64,000 nucleotides of DNA from Cohnella caldifontis (lineage in GTDB: Bacteria; Bacillota; Bacilli; Paenibacillales; Paenibacillaceae), in assembly GCF_029360585.1 (NCBI RefSeq), contig NZ_JAQZSJ010000020.1, forward strand, positions 23,654 to 87,653. The letters are read 5' to 3'. The stretch's first letter is position 1. Each line of letters opens with the position of its first letter. Positions 45,009 to 53,858 of this stretch are shown here, in pieces. The translations under genes were made by a program, and so were the position numbers. The notes under the pieces were generated by a model. It was not told the origin of the DNA. It saw only the letters and a program-made list of their open reading frames with translations, and made no database searches.

Positions 45009-45137
45009 TGGACAAGAACATACATCCTTTAGAAGCCGCGAATAGCGTGGCTTTTTTTGTTTTAACGATACAAGTTCTTGTCCAAGGCTCGGGACAAGAA
45101 CTTGCATTTATTCCCGATCTAGGACATGAACTTGCAT
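45009..45137. repeat. cluster of GGACAAGAACTTG half-sites and palindrome, with terminator-like hairpin
   Basis: GGACAAGAACATA (45009), the palindrome CAAGTTCTTGTCC...GGACAAGAACTTG (45071-45104) and GGACATGAACTTGCATGG (45122). Between them AAGCCGCGAATAGCGTGGCTTTTTTT at 45034-45058 is a plausible terminator for the arabinofuranosidase operon. No supported gene lies in 44870-45248. Confidence 0.6.
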
Positions 45138-45192
45138 GGATAGTCGATGTCAGGACTATCGTTACACTAACTTTCATATCTGCAGAAAATAC

Positions 45193-45222
45193 TGGACTTA
45201 TCGTTCCGGAAAAGGATAAACT
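45193..45222 (+). promoter_or_regulatory. tetR promoter with candidate operator
   Basis: TGGACT (45193-45198), 18-base spacer, TAAACT (45217-45222). ATCGTTCCGGAA (45200-45211) in the spacer is the exact reverse complement of TTCCGGAACGAT in front of the MFS gene. Confidence 0.5.
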
Positions 45223-45248
45223 GTACCTACGGAAACGGAGGGAGTACC

Positions 45249-45824
45249 ATGGGACGCTACAAAGAGTTTGATAAAGAAGCGGTGCTTCATCAAGCGATGC
45301 TCGTTTTTTGGAAGAAGGGCTACGAAGCGACAAGCATTCCGGATTTGCTGGAAGCTATGGATCTTAGCAGATCAAGTCTGTACGAAACGTTCGGGGACAA
45401 ACAAACGCTTTATATCGAGGCGATCAACTGGTACAAGAAGTGGAAGCAAGCCAAACGGGACATCCTCGTCCATGCGACATCCGCAAAATCGGGAATCCGG
45501 CAGTACTTCGAGATACACATCGATTCCGCCCTGGACGGCGAGTCGCCGAAGGGCTGTCTCATTACGAATGCAGCAGTCGCCATGGATTCGCCAGATGAGC
45601 AACTGAATGCGTTGATCAGGGAGCGATTTGACGAGTTGGAGAAATGCTTCTACGAGCTGCTGCGCAAAGGTCAGGAGACCGGGGAAATCATGCCGGAGAA
45701 AGATATCAAGACTTTATCTTATCTGCTCTCTAACCTGAATCATAGTATAAATATCGTTGCGAAGGTGCAGGGTGACCGCAGCAAGATGCAGCAGATGATA
45801 GACATGGTGATGGAAATGCTATAA
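45249..45824 (+). CDS. TetR-family transcriptional repressor
   Basis: 191 residues. Helix-turn-helix: [20 protein letters not shown] then [20 protein letters not shown]. The C-terminal ligand domain has [12 protein letters not shown] and the helical end [17 protein letters not shown], like the YvdT/AcuR-like group. Ribosome site ACGGAGGGAG. It should repress itself and the MFS gene that follows. Confidence 0.92.
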   Translation: MGRYKEFDKEAVLHQAMLVFWKKGYEATSIPDLLEAMDLSRSSLYETFGDKQTLYIEAINWYKKWKQAKRDILVHATSAKSGIRQYFEIHIDSALDGESPKGCLITNAAVAMDSPDEQLNALIRERFDELEKCFYELLRKGQETGEIMPEKDIKTLSYLLSNLNHSINIVAKVQGDRSKMQQMIDMVMEML

Positions 45825-45841
45825 AACATTTTTTTTGCACA

Positions 45842-45862
45842 TTCCGGAACGATTGTTCCAGA
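45842..45862 (+). promoter_or_regulatory. candidate TetR operator before the MFS gene
   Basis: TTCCGGAAC-GATT-GTTCCAGAA, arms matching at 8 of 9 positions, between the tetR stop and the MFS start. Confidence 0.6.
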
Positions 45863-45891
45863 ATAATTCTGGCGAGCAGAGGGGACTTTCT

Positions 45892-47085
45892 ATGCATTCA
45901 GCTTCCATTCCAATGGAAAAATCGGTTTCGCCATCGCTGATTTTTATCCTGGCAGCCGCTTGCGGTATCATAGCGGCAAATCTTTATTATGCTCAACCAT
46001 TGATAGGCTCGATAGGTTCGACCATCGGGCTCTCCTCCGGGGCTGCCGCACTCATCGTTACGTTGACTCAAGTCGGCTACGGGATCGGCTTGTTATTAAT
46101 CGTACCGTTGGGAGACATCCTGGAAAATCGTAAGTTGATCCTTTCATTATTGCTCCTTACAGCCGCCGTTTTGACAATTGCCGCTGTCATCAAAAGCGCC
46201 ATCCTGTTCCTCGCCGCTTCACTCATGATCGGAGTAGGTTCCGTAGCAGCACAAATCCTTGTGCCGTATGCGGCTCATCTTTCGCCTGAAGCCGTGCGTG
46301 GTCGCAATGTGGGCAACGTCATGAGCGGGCTGCTTCTGGGGATTATGCTCGCGCGCCCCCTTGCAAGCTTGGTGGCGGAGTATATGGGCTGGCGCGCCAT
46401 CTATTTCATCTCCGCAGCATTGATTTTCGCGCTGGTTCTTGTATTGGCAAAGGCACTGCCCTTAAAGAAGCCTTCGACCGCTGCTGCTTACCCGGCGCTG
46501 CTGCACTCCATGCTGCATTTGCTGAAGGCGACACCGGCATTGCGCCGGAGGGCCATTTATCATGCTTGTGTATTCGGAACGTTCAGTTTGTTTTGGACTA
46601 CAGTTCCGTTGGTTTTGACAAGTCCGCCATTCCATTTTACTCAGAAGGAAGTCGCTCTGTTCGCATTAGTCGGGGTAATGGGGGCGATTGTGGCGCCGGC
46701 GGCGGGCCGTATGGCAGACCGTGGATGGGTTCGCCCGGCTACGGGATGGGCATTGGGCATCGTCATCTTTTCCGAGCTGCTTCCTTTGCTGGTTCCATCA
46801 AGTTCTGCGCTCGCAGTCTCCATTCTCGTAGTTGCGGCGATTTTACTTGACATGGGGGTTTCCGCCAACATGGTTCTCGGGCAGCGGGTGATTTTCTCTT
46901 TAGGAGCGGAATTTCGCAGTAGGCTTAACGGTTTATTTATGGCCATTTTCTTTTTAGGGGGCGCTATCGGCTCAGCGGCAGGGGGGTGGGCTTACGCAAC
47001 GGGGGGCTGGGAGGCGGCACTGCTGATCGGAATCGCCTTGCCGGCCATTGCCATGGCGTATTATGCGACGGAGTTTTCGAGATGA
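45892..47085 (+). CDS. MFS transporter (drug:H+ antiporter-1 type)
   Basis: 397 residues with twelve hydrophobic segments. [20 protein letters not shown] is the typical N-terminal signature of the YtbD/YgaY-like DHA1 group; [18 protein letters not shown] and [12 protein letters not shown] are further motifs. ATG 45892 follows AGAGGGG; an in-frame upstream ATG at 45835 lies in the operator region. It should export a toxic compound that is also the TetR ligand. Confidence 0.9.
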   Translation: MHSASIPMEKSVSPSLIFILAAACGIIAANLYYAQPLIGSIGSTIGLSSGAAALIVTLTQVGYGIGLLLIVPLGDILENRKLILSLLLLTAAVLTIAAVIKSAILFLAASLMIGVGSVAAQILVPYAAHLSPEAVRGRNVGNVMSGLLLGIMLARPLASLVAEYMGWRAIYFISAALIFALVLVLAKALPLKKPSTAAAYPALLHSMLHLLKATPALRRRAIYHACVFGTFSLFWTTVPLVLTSPPFHFTQKEVALFALVGVMGAIVAPAAGRMADRGWVRPATGWALGIVIFSELLPLLVPSSSALAVSILVVAAILLDMGVSANMVLGQRVIFSLGAEFRSRLNGLFMAIFFLGGAIGSAAGGWAYATGGWEAALLIGIALPAIAMAYYATEFSR

Positions 47086-47234
47086 AGGAAGAAAATCCCA
47101 GGTATTCGTGATAATTAATTTCGAGTATTTATGAAAATTTGTATTCGGTCAGGCCAGGACTGTGCACATTAGCAATTCATGATAAACCGGACATGCTGTT
47201 GGATGATAAAATGTAGACAAATAGGAGGCTGCAT

Positions 47235-47318
47235 ATGGAACGTGTAATCTTGATGAGGATTGTGCGAGATAACCAGGGAGGAGAGTCAGTCGCATGGCAA
47301 AGATCGTTTTCGCATTGA
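47235..47318 (+). CDS. possible short upstream ORF
   Basis: 27 codons from ATG 47235, with a good AGGAGG. It ends inside the next gene in another frame. It could couple translation of the DHFR-like gene or be chance; there is no recognisable domain. Confidence 0.25.
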   Translation: MERVILMRIVRDNQGGESVAWQRSFSH

Positions 47319-47830
47319 ACCAGTCTTTAGACGGATTCGTCGACCACGACCACCCGGCATTTCAGCCCGACCCCGTGCTATTCCGTCATTTCATCGACGA
47401 CGTGCGCAGCCTGGCGGGCTGCCTGTACGGGAGCCGCATGTACGAGATCATGCGGTATTGGGACGGAGACCATTTTGAATGGGATGCGTCGGAACGGGAA
47501 TACGCGGCGGCGTGGCAAAGCAAACCGAAGTGGGTGGTGTCGAGGACGTTAAAGTCCGTCGGTCCGAACGCTTCTCTGATCGAGGGCGACCTCGCAGCGG
47601 CCATACGTGGGCTGAAGGCTCAGCATGAAGGGGTGATTGAAGTTGCCGGGCCGGAGTTGGCCCACAGTCTAACGGAGCTCGGTCTCGTTGATGAGTATCG
47701 ACTCTATCTCCATCCAGTGGTGTTGGGTCACGGCAAGCCGTTCTTCGCCGGTCCGCGGCCGCCGCTGCGCCTCGTGGCAAGCGATCGAATTGGCGAGAAG
47801 GTGATCAGGTTGACCTACGTTCCAGCTTAG
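47294..47830 (+). CDS. dihydrofolate-reductase / RibD-C-domain family protein
   Basis: 178 residues: MAKIVFALNQSLDGFVDHD, GCLYGSRMYEIMRYW, KWVVSRTLKSVGPN, IEVAGPELAHSLTELG and HPVVLGHGKPFF. This is the usual length for stand-alone RibD-C/DHFR-like reductases; the substrate is unknown. It is a second, more typical member beside the longer one at 11.1 kb. Ribosome site GGGAGGAGAG. Confidence 0.9.
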   Translation: MAKIVFALNQSLDGFVDHDHPAFQPDPVLFRHFIDDVRSLAGCLYGSRMYEIMRYWDGDHFEWDASEREYAAAWQSKPKWVVSRTLKSVGPNASLIEGDLAAAIRGLKAQHEGVIEVAGPELAHSLTELGLVDEYRLYLHPVVLGHGKPFFAGPRPPLRLVASDRIGEKVIRLTYVPA

Positions 47831-47870
47831 TTGTGCGGTTGACCCAGCAGCTAAAAGGGCACGTTACTTG

Positions 47871-47923
47871 AATAGGGATTCTTCGGCTGTTGTAGCGGCA
47901 GTCAGAGGATCCCTTATTCTTTA
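47871..47923 (+). terminator. probable terminator of the DHFR-like gene
   Basis: GAATAGGGAT / ATCCCTTATTC with one bulge and an inner hairpin, followed by TTT. Confidence 0.6.
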
Positions 47924-48507
47924 ATAAACTCCGCAGACATATGTGCAAAATACGGGTTTTGTGTAAATGCAATTCAGTTACGCAGGTGACATAATAATTA
48001 TTATGTAAACCATTTCTGCTTGTCCATGTACTCCGAATTATAATCACTGCATGTTGTATTGTGTTTTGTTCAACTGTTATCCATCAATCATTGAACATCA
48101 ACACCTTATTGATTCAATTACATAAAATGCTCAGCGTTTGATCTAACGTATTCCATGGACGATGATCGTAAACAATTCTATTGGACAAGCCGCCTGAGGA
48201 TCAACTGTTAACGCCAGGAACGTTTTATTTACCGCTGATCGAGATCGCATTTCAAGCATTTCACCTTGGCTCTGCATGGTTATCGAACGTCTTGATTTCA
48301 TTACTCATTATTCACCGTATTATCCTGACATAAACAATCTTAATCTCGATGATCTCTCAAACCTCAATTTTTACTTGAATACACACTAATCGTAATACTT
48401 ACGAATTACTCTCACATACCACATCTTCATCATAAACCCCGTCTTCAAATCTTTCCGAGCAAGGGTAACAACGTTTTCGATCAAACCGTATGGCCGGACG
48501 TTGCGAG
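47924..48507. other. AT-rich stretch without a supported gene
   Basis: About 580 bases, visibly lower in GC than both flanks, with many stops in all frames. I see no RNA gene, repeat or transposase. It looks like decayed or acquired DNA next to the GNAT remnant. Confidence 0.6.
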
Positions 48508-48642
48508 TTAGATTTGCGGCTTATCATCCACCCTCAACTCCGGGTCATCCTTGTGCAGATGTCGGTACAATTCCAATAGTTTCGGCAGTTCCTCCTCACG
48601 GATCGTTCGAACGATCGCGCTCTGCTTTTCGTGGTTCACCAA
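48508..48642 (-). pseudogene. N-terminal remnant of a GNAT acetyltransferase
   Basis: 44 residues from TTG 48642 (or GTG 48639) after AAGGAGC: IVRTIREEELPKLLELYRHL then HKDDPEL, a normal GNAT first helix region, followed by a stop at 48508. The acetyl-CoA-binding part (RGxGIG) is not found downstream in any frame, so the gene has been cut. Confidence 0.65.
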
Positions 48643-48732
48643 TTGGACAAGCTCCTTTCTGGTAAACTTTGCATCCGGATCATTTCCGGGAGTGTGATAG
48701 ATTGAGGGTGATTAAAGTTACAGGAGGTTCTC

Positions 48733-49440
48733 ATGAAAAAGAAACTAGTCGCTGCATCCCTTGCCCTCGTGACTTCTCTATCGATTGCGGGTTCGGTCTT
48801 CGCGAGCACCAACTATGAAACCGACGTGAAATATGGCGTTAATTTGCGAACCGGTCCCAGTACCAGCAATCCTGTGATCCGATTGGTTCACACCGGCGAG
48901 GATGTTCACGTGATCAGCAAAGTCAATGCCTACTGGTTGAAAGTTCAAACGAAGGACGGGAAAACCGGCTATATCTCGGCGTCCTCCAAATACACGAATT
49001 ATAATGGGTCTTCTTCTTCGTCGAGCAGTTCCGGCAGCTCGAGCAGTTCTACGAGCTCGAAGGCAGATGCCGTCATCGCAACGGCCAAATCCTTGATGTA
49101 TAAAGCCGAATACGACTACGGAACGCGCAACACGAGCAAGCTGATCTTCGATTGTTCTTCGTTTACCCAATACGTGTTCGGTAAAAACGGAATCCAACTG
49201 AAATGGGGTACCCGTTACCAGAAGAACGCGGGCTCCTCTGTCAGCAAGTCGAATTTGAAGAAAGGCGACCTCGTGTTCTTCAGCGTCGGCAGCAGTTCGG
49301 GAATCGGCCATGTCGGGATTTACGTCAGCAACGGCAACTTTATCCATATTCTAGACGATAAAGTGAGCGACGTACACATGTCCAACCTGAACAGCGGATA
49401 TTGGGCCAATCACTACGTAACCGCCCGGAGAGTCATTTAA
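48733..49440 (+). CDS. secreted NlpC/P60 endopeptidase with SH3b domain
   Basis: 235 residues. Signal peptide (about 1-24), one bacterial SH3 domain (KYGVNLRTGPSTSNPVIRLV ... WLKVQTKDGKTGYI), a serine-rich linker, then NlpC/P60 with catalytic Cys141 in FDCSSFTQYVF, His193 in GIGHVGIYV and a third polar residue in FIHI. It cuts peptidoglycan stem peptides (gamma-D-Glu-diamino acid bond). Ribosome site ACAGGAGG; terminator 22 bases after the stop. Confidence 0.94.
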   Translation: MKKKLVAASLALVTSLSIAGSVFASTNYETDVKYGVNLRTGPSTSNPVIRLVHTGEDVHVISKVNAYWLKVQTKDGKTGYISASSKYTNYNGSSSSSSSSGSSSSSTSSKADAVIATAKSLMYKAEYDYGTRNTSKLIFDCSSFTQYVFGKNGIQLKWGTRYQKNAGSSVSKSNLKKGDLVFFSVGSSSGIGHVGIYVSNGNFIHILDDKVSDVHMSNLNSGYWANHYVTARRVI

Positions 49441-49462
49441 CGACTTCACCTAGGATAATAAA

Positions 49463-49495
49463 GAAGCTGGACGAGATTTCCTCTGTCCAGCTTTC
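49463..49495 (+). terminator. intrinsic terminator of the NlpC/P60 gene
   Basis: GAAGCTGGAC / GTCCAGCTTT stem; it could also act on the minus strand. Confidence 0.8.
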
Positions 49496-49511
49496 TCTAC
49501 ATAATGGTCGA

Positions 49512-49745
49512 TTATTTTGCTTGTTTCTCGGTTCGATAAGCGACTCGAATCAGATTTTTCCTCACGCAGGATGGGTTCAAATCCACCGATTGGCACAGCG
49601 TCTCGAACCATTCCGTATCCAGGAAGGCCAGCGCATCCTGACGATGGCGGAAGTTCTGCCCTCCCTTGCGGGCTCTTAGCTGCAAGTCCCAATGGGTAGT
49701 CAACAGAATTTCGTGAACCAGATGGATATAGCCTGATGTATTCAC
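49512..49745 (-). CDS. hypothetical protein
   Basis: 77 residues from GTG 49745, after AGGAGGGAG. Contains HLVHEILLTTHWDLQLRARK and FLDTEWFETLCQSVDLNPS; no family recognised. The strong ribosome site and codon pattern favour a real gene. Confidence 0.65.
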   Translation of the reverse strand: MNTSGYIHLVHEILLTTHWDLQLRARKGGQNFRHRQDALAFLDTEWFETLCQSVDLNPSCVRKNLIRVAYRTEKQAK

Positions 49746-49809
49746 TCTATCTCCCTCCTGACTCCATCGTATCACTTCAAAGTACGAATGGAATCAAGAT
49801 GAACCCTTT

Positions 49810-50004
49810 TTAAGCTTCATGCCCCTTTTCTGAACGATTTCTAAGCTCATCCTCCGTTGCCGGCTCTTGCGGAAGCGGAGGTTGCTGCGACATTTGGCCG
49901 TAAGCGACTTGAGGAGATGCAGGATTCAAGCGATCTTTCGACACTTCGTCATCCGGATTCGCCGAAGAGAACCTTGCGGCGTCCATTCCGTCCATAATGT
50001 TCAT
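49810..50004 (-). CDS. hypothetical hydrophilic protein
   Basis: 64 residues from ATG 50004, which follows AGGAGGGAAG; Pro/Gln/Glu-rich, probably disordered. No family recognised. An upstream extension to 50109 overlaps the next gene and has no ribosome site. Confidence 0.6.
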   Translation of the reverse strand: MNIMDGMDAARFSSANPDDEVSKDRLNPASPQVAYGQMSQQPPLPQEPATEDELRNRSEKGHEA

Positions 50005-50062
50005 GGGGCTTCCCTCCTGGAATGGTGTTCTTTCCCACTTAGGTTGCCCTTGAAACGAGCCG

Positions 50063-50317
50063 TTATTCTCTGTACTTCGGAATCTCCAAAGCATACAGTT
50101 CATCATCAATCTGGGCGAACTTCTCCTGGACGACAGACCTCATGTCCGAGATGGCCTTATTATAGAAATATGAACCAAGTTGTTTCATCATGAAATCGAT
50201 CAATTGCTCGGCGGCAAGTTCCCCGATCGATTCGGATCGTTCTTCCTGGAAATAAACTTGAACCTGACGGACGATAGCCTCTTTCTCTTCTTTGGGCAGC
50301 TTGATCGGTATAAGCAT
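50063..50317 (-). CDS. DUF2164 protein
   Basis: 84 residues: PIKLPKEEKEAIVRQVQVYF, then SESIGELAAEQLIDFMM and LGSYFYNKAISDMRSVV, which fit DUF2164, a small helical family of unknown role. Ribosome site AAGGAGGTC. Confidence 0.85.
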   Translation of the reverse strand: MLIPIKLPKEEKEAIVRQVQVYFQEERSESIGELAAEQLIDFMMKQLGSYFYNKAISDMRSVVQEKFAQIDDELYALEIPKYRE

Positions 50318-50336
50318 CTCTTGACCTCCTTAGGGA

Positions 50337-50993
50337 TTAAAAATATATCCCGATTTGACCTCTTGCCATTAAGAGTAGATAGAATATCGGTGGGATCGAT
50401 GACAGGATAGCCAAGAAGAAAATAAACGCTTTTTTATGCCGTTTTTGTTGAATCGAGTAGAACGTATAAGCTACAACGGCGCCTGAGAGCATATGAATGG
50501 GAAGATTAAGGATATGCGGTTGATGAACCAAGAGCTTCATTAACCAAGGAAAAGCCATTCCGAGGAGCAAGCCGGCGTAGAGATCGTACCGTTTGGAAGC
50601 ATCCAGACCCCATCGCTGAAGGATATCAATGATAACGGCACACGCCAAGCCGTATGTGTAGGTCACGCATATGGAATAAAAAGAAGCATAGATGGCGAAT
50701 AGAGGCACGGCTGCCGAATCGAATGCCAATCCGATGACAAGGCATGCGATCAAGGTGAATACCAGCCACGAACCGCCTGCAGCCGCCAGCTTTACCAAGA
50801 TATACTGCCCAATGCGGCCTTGTGCAAATCGGGGCAATTCAAACGGCTTCTCGTCAAGCGAATTCCCGTAATCAAGACCGCAGCTCCAGCAATAATCCGG
50901 ATATTCCGAATGAATGCATTCCCCGCAAAGTTCCTTTTTACATCGTACACAGGTATGTACCGCGGCGTTCGAAGCGTGAAAGTAACAGTTCAT
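50337..50993 (-). CDS. membrane protein with N-terminal B-box-like zinc finger
   Basis: 218 residues. The first 45 carry MNCYFHASNAAVHTCVRCKK, ELCGECI and DYCWSCG, a B-box-like zinc finger; the rest has about six hydrophobic helices. Similar zinc-finger plus membrane proteins are widespread in Bacillales with unknown function. Start follows AAAGGGGAT. Confidence 0.8.
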   Translation of the reverse strand: MNCYFHASNAAVHTCVRCKKELCGECIHSEYPDYCWSCGLDYGNSLDEKPFELPRFAQGRIGQYILVKLAAAGGSWLVFTLIACLVIGLAFDSAAVPLFAIYASFYSICVTYTYGLACAVIIDILQRWGLDASKRYDLYAGLLLGMAFPWLMKLLVHQPHILNLPIHMLSGAVVAYTFYSIQQKRHKKAFIFFLAILSSIPPIFYLLLMARGQIGIYF

Positions 50994-51017
50994 CGAGATC
51001 CCCTTTGAGAGCCGCCG

Positions 51018-51245
51018 TTATTTGGATAAGAGCTTTTCCCATTCGGCTAACGATATTTTCTCGTTCAAATCCCGTAAATGTTCCGGCACTTCGACAAAAC
51101 ACATAAATTCAAGCGAATTGCCATCCGGGTCGTCGAAATAAACGGAAACGTTCCCTTGATAGGGACGGACAAAATTTCGATAAAAGGCGATCGACGCTCC
51201 AAGATTGCGGACCGGGAGATGCGTTTCATATAGGCCTTGGATCAA
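51018..51245 (-). pseudogene. VOC-family protein with internal deletion
   Basis: 75 residues from TTG 51245 (TGGAGGA eight bases upstream). The start MIQGLYETHLPV...ASIAFYRN is the beginning of a VOC (glyoxalase-fold) protein and FVRPYQGNVSVYF followed by DDPDGNSLEFMCFVEVP is its end. About 65-70 residues that normally separate them are missing, in frame, between FYRN and FVRP. It is unlikely to fold as a normal VOC monomer. Confidence 0.75.
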
Positions 51246-51314
51246 GAATCATTCCTCCAGGGGTGTATCAATGATTAATGGCCTTAAATACTCCGAAACT
51301 TTGCCAAATCGATT

Positions 51315-51806
51315 CTACAGTTCCTTCTCCATCACATACCATCCGTCTGTCTTTTGCGGATACTCATGCTCCTCCAGAATCTTATATCCGATCTTCTGAT
51401 AATAGGAAATATTATTCGGAAGCGACTTTCTGACTTCGATTCGCGTAACGCAAACCTGATGGTCTTGCGCGATTTGCTCTAGATAGTTCATCAATTTCTT
51501 CCCGATTCCAGTGCCTCGAACATGAGCCAATACGGATACGCGACCGATGTACATGTAATCATCACGAAAATAATATTGTGCGGAACCAATGGGCTCCCCT
51601 TTGCGCCAAACGAGGATCGCACCGCCTCCGCTGCCGATCTTCTTGCGAATGTCGTCAACTTCTTCACGCAACGCGCCTGAAGGAGGGTTTAGAATATCCT
51701 GATATTCCTCGAAAGCTTCCCGCATGATTCGATGAACGATCGGAAGCTGATCGTCCTCCGCTTGCCGAATGATCACGTCCAACATCATCACCATCTTCTC
51801 AATCAT
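51315..51806 (-). CDS. GNAT N-acetyltransferase
   Basis: 163 residues: VIIRQAEDDQLPIVHRIMRE at the start, acetyl-CoA loop VRGTGIGKKLMNYLE, and LPNNISYYQKIGYKILEEHE. Substrate unknown. The start overlaps the RidA gene stop by 8 bases; an internal ATG may be used instead. Confidence 0.88.
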   Translation of the reverse strand: MIEKMVMMLDVIIRQAEDDQLPIVHRIMREAFEEYQDILNPPSGALREEVDDIRKKIGSGGGAILVWRKGEPIGSAQYYFRDDYMYIGRVSVLAHVRGTGIGKKLMNYLEQIAQDHQVCVTRIEVRKSLPNNISYYQKIGYKILEEHEYPQKTDGWYVMEKEL

Positions 51807-52191
51807 CCAAAATGGCCTGTGCTTCGATTTCCACCATTAGATCGGGATCGATCAGGCTTTTCACTTCGACCATCGTGGCTGCAGGTCTAACATCCTTGAA
51901 AAATTCTCCGTGCGCTTTCCCGATTTCTTCCCACTTGCTGATGTCCGTTACGAACATGCGAGTCCGAACGACGTCCTCCATCCTGGCCCCCGCTTGCTGC
52001 AAAGCGCTTTGAATCAATTCCAGGATAAACTTGGTTTGTTCATAGGCATTCCCTTTCCCTACGACTTCCCCGTCCTTCACTGCGGTAGTTCCCGCGACTT
52101 CTACCACATTTCCGACTCTGACCGCCCGGCAATATCCGACGACCGGTTCCCAGGGCGATCCTGTCGTAATCCGGATTCGTTCCGTCGTCAC
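51799..52191 (-). CDS. RidA-family protein (reactive imine deaminase type)
   Basis: 130 residues: VVGYCRAVRVGNVVEVAGTT, ALQQAGARMEDVVRTRMFVT and PAATMVEVKSLIDPDLMVEIEA. The last Arg-equivalent position of RidA proper (before xxLMxEIxA) is not the canonical one, so it may be a Rid-like subgroup member. RidA hydrolyses 2-aminoacrylate and related imines. GTG 52191 follows GAGGTG. Confidence 0.9.
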   Translation of the reverse strand: MTTERIRITTGSPWEPVVGYCRAVRVGNVVEVAGTTAVKDGEVVGKGNAYEQTKFILELIQSALQQAGARMEDVVRTRMFVTDISKWEEIGKAHGEFFKDVRPAATMVEVKSLIDPDLMVEIEAQAILDD

Positions 52192-52248
52192 ATGTACACC
52201 TCAATTTCGATTTAATCATCATCGTTGGATCCATTGGATTCTTTAACC

Positions 52249-52620
52249 TTATCTTGTTATCGTACTCAATCTTTCGATCGCCTGTTTCTCATCCGGAAGG
52301 AAAAAGATATCCTTGCCTTTATTGCACTCATAGATGAAATCCTTCAAGCTCTTGCTGGTATGAACGGAGAAATCCCCGACAATGGCCAGTTTGACATAAT
52401 AGTTAATGAATTTTTGCAAGATCTCCCCCGCCAGCCCCGTTTTCAAATCGAAGAACTCTTCGCTAAGCGCGGTTTTGGGTAAAATAAATCGATCGCACCC
52501 CGTCTCATACCGGATCGTCGCCATAAGATCCAATGCGGACTGGGTGTCCGTGACCAATCTTTCATCGCTTTCGATTAGAGCGATTTCCACGCCGTTTTCG
52601 ATGATTTTATTGATTTTCAT
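52249..52620 (-). CDS. DUF4180 protein
   Basis: 123 residues: IESDERLVTDTQSALDLMAT, FILPKTALSEEFFDLKTGLA, KLAIVGDFS. This is the DUF4180 pattern; function unknown. Ribosome site TAGGAGG. Confidence 0.85.
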   Translation of the reverse strand: MKINKIIENGVEIALIESDERLVTDTQSALDLMATIRYETGCDRFILPKTALSEEFFDLKTGLAGEILQKFINYYVKLAIVGDFSVHTSKSLKDFIYECNKGKDIFFLPDEKQAIERLSTITR

Positions 52621-52653
52621 TTAGGGCCTCCTAAGAAATATTGAGAACGAAAG

Positions 52654-53346
52654 CTACTCAAAATGCTTCCACCAAATGCCGGCACATTCCGGAACCGTTG
52701 ACCATTGATTTAACCTGATCTTGGAAGCCAATTCATGGCCGAAGAAAAACTCGGTATTTTCAATGGCCTCTTCCACGCTCTCGAACGCATAGTCCATTCG
52801 AATCCATCTATGTTCAAACTGATATTTTTCTTCGAGCTGCGAATAATACTTCATTAAAAAATCGGGCGGATTCGGAGTCTCCGTCCCCGTTCCCATCGTT
52901 TCCAAAATGACGGCCGTGCCCTGGGGCTTGAGAATCCGGCGGATTTCAGTCATGACGTCTTCCAGATTCGTCTCCCAATCCGGCTGATTCGAACTGGCTA
53001 AGTAACAAATACTCCAACCGGAAATCACCATGTCGATCGACGAATCGGGAATCGGCAGCTCCCGATGGTCCGCTTCCACCGTGGTCCAATTCCTGGGCAT
53101 GTTCCGCTGAGATAACTTAAAATCCAATTGATCCAGCATGGCCCTTGAAAGATCGGTGCAAATCAGCGACTTTGCTTCCGGAGCCACGAATGAGGAGATT
53201 CTGCCTGAGCCGGCGCCTAAGTCGACCACATCCAAGTTTCGGTAAGGCCGTATTTCTTTTATGATTTCCGATAGATCAGGTTGTCTGCTAATCATAGCAT
53301 CATAGACATTTGCAGATTCTTTGTAAATCACGTCATGATCCGCCAT
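52654..53346 (-). CDS. class I SAM-dependent methyltransferase
   Basis: 230 residues. Motif I VVDLGAGSGRISSF, then LICTDLSRAMLDQL, ELPIPDSSIDMVISGW and ILKPQGTAVILETMG. Methylates an unknown substrate. Ribosome site TAGGAGGAT. Confidence 0.92.
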   Translation of the reverse strand: MADHDVIYKESANVYDAMISRQPDLSEIIKEIRPYRNLDVVDLGAGSGRISSFVAPEAKSLICTDLSRAMLDQLDFKLSQRNMPRNWTTVEADHRELPIPDSSIDMVISGWSICYLASSNQPDWETNLEDVMTEIRRILKPQGTAVILETMGTGTETPNPPDFLMKYYSQLEEKYQFEHRWIRMDYAFESVEEAIENTEFFFGHELASKIRLNQWSTVPECAGIWWKHFE

Positions 53347-53357
53347 CGACGATCCTC

Positions 53358-53858
53358 CTATAATCTGAAAACCATTAAGTCTTCATCGAAGTATTGGCCG
53401 TTATGCTTTAGAGCGTTGCGTTCGACGCCGTAGACCTCGAATCCCAAGGAAAGATAAAGTTTCTTTGCGGCTTCATTGCTGGATACGACGGATAAATTGA
53501 TCTGCTCAAGGCCCTCGTTATTCTTGGTAATGCGAATTAATTCGAGCAACAGCTGCCTTGCAATGCCTTTTCCTCTCGCCTCAGGTCTGACATACATGCC
53601 GAATACGTTTCCTTTATGGGACGTCTTAAGTGAGTTTTCACGCACGAAGGTTACGATCCCAGCCAATTGATCAGCTTGAAAAGCTCCAAGAACAAACTTT
53701 CCTTCACTCGGCTGGATCCGCTCCCGTACGGTTTCCAAAGAGAATTCCGATTCGCGATCGTATGTGGAGCCGAATGCTTCCGGATTGGTTAGTAGTCCGT
53801 TCAAACGTATATCTTGATATTTCGCCGCGTCTGATTCTTGCAAAATTCGGATATTCAT
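53358..53858 (-). CDS. GNAT N-acetyltransferase
   Basis: 166 residues: MNIRILQESDAAKYQDIRLN, FGMYVRPEARGKGIARQLLL (acetyl-CoA loop) and LYLSLGFEVYGVERNAL. Start overlaps the stop of the next gene (ATGA), so the two GNATs are coupled. Confidence 0.92.
   Translation of the reverse strand: MNIRILQESDAAKYQDIRLNGLLTNPEAFGSTYDRESEFSLETVRERIQPSEGKFVLGAFQADQLAGIVTFVRENSLKTSHKGNVFGMYVRPEARGKGIARQLLLELIRITKNNEGLEQINLSVVSSNEAAKKLYLSLGFEVYGVERNALKHNGQYFDEDLMVFRL

Noticed and set aside
45002..45271. 89-codon ORF before tetR
   Set aside because: It spans a terminator hairpin, palindromes and the tetR promoter, and overlaps the tetR start.
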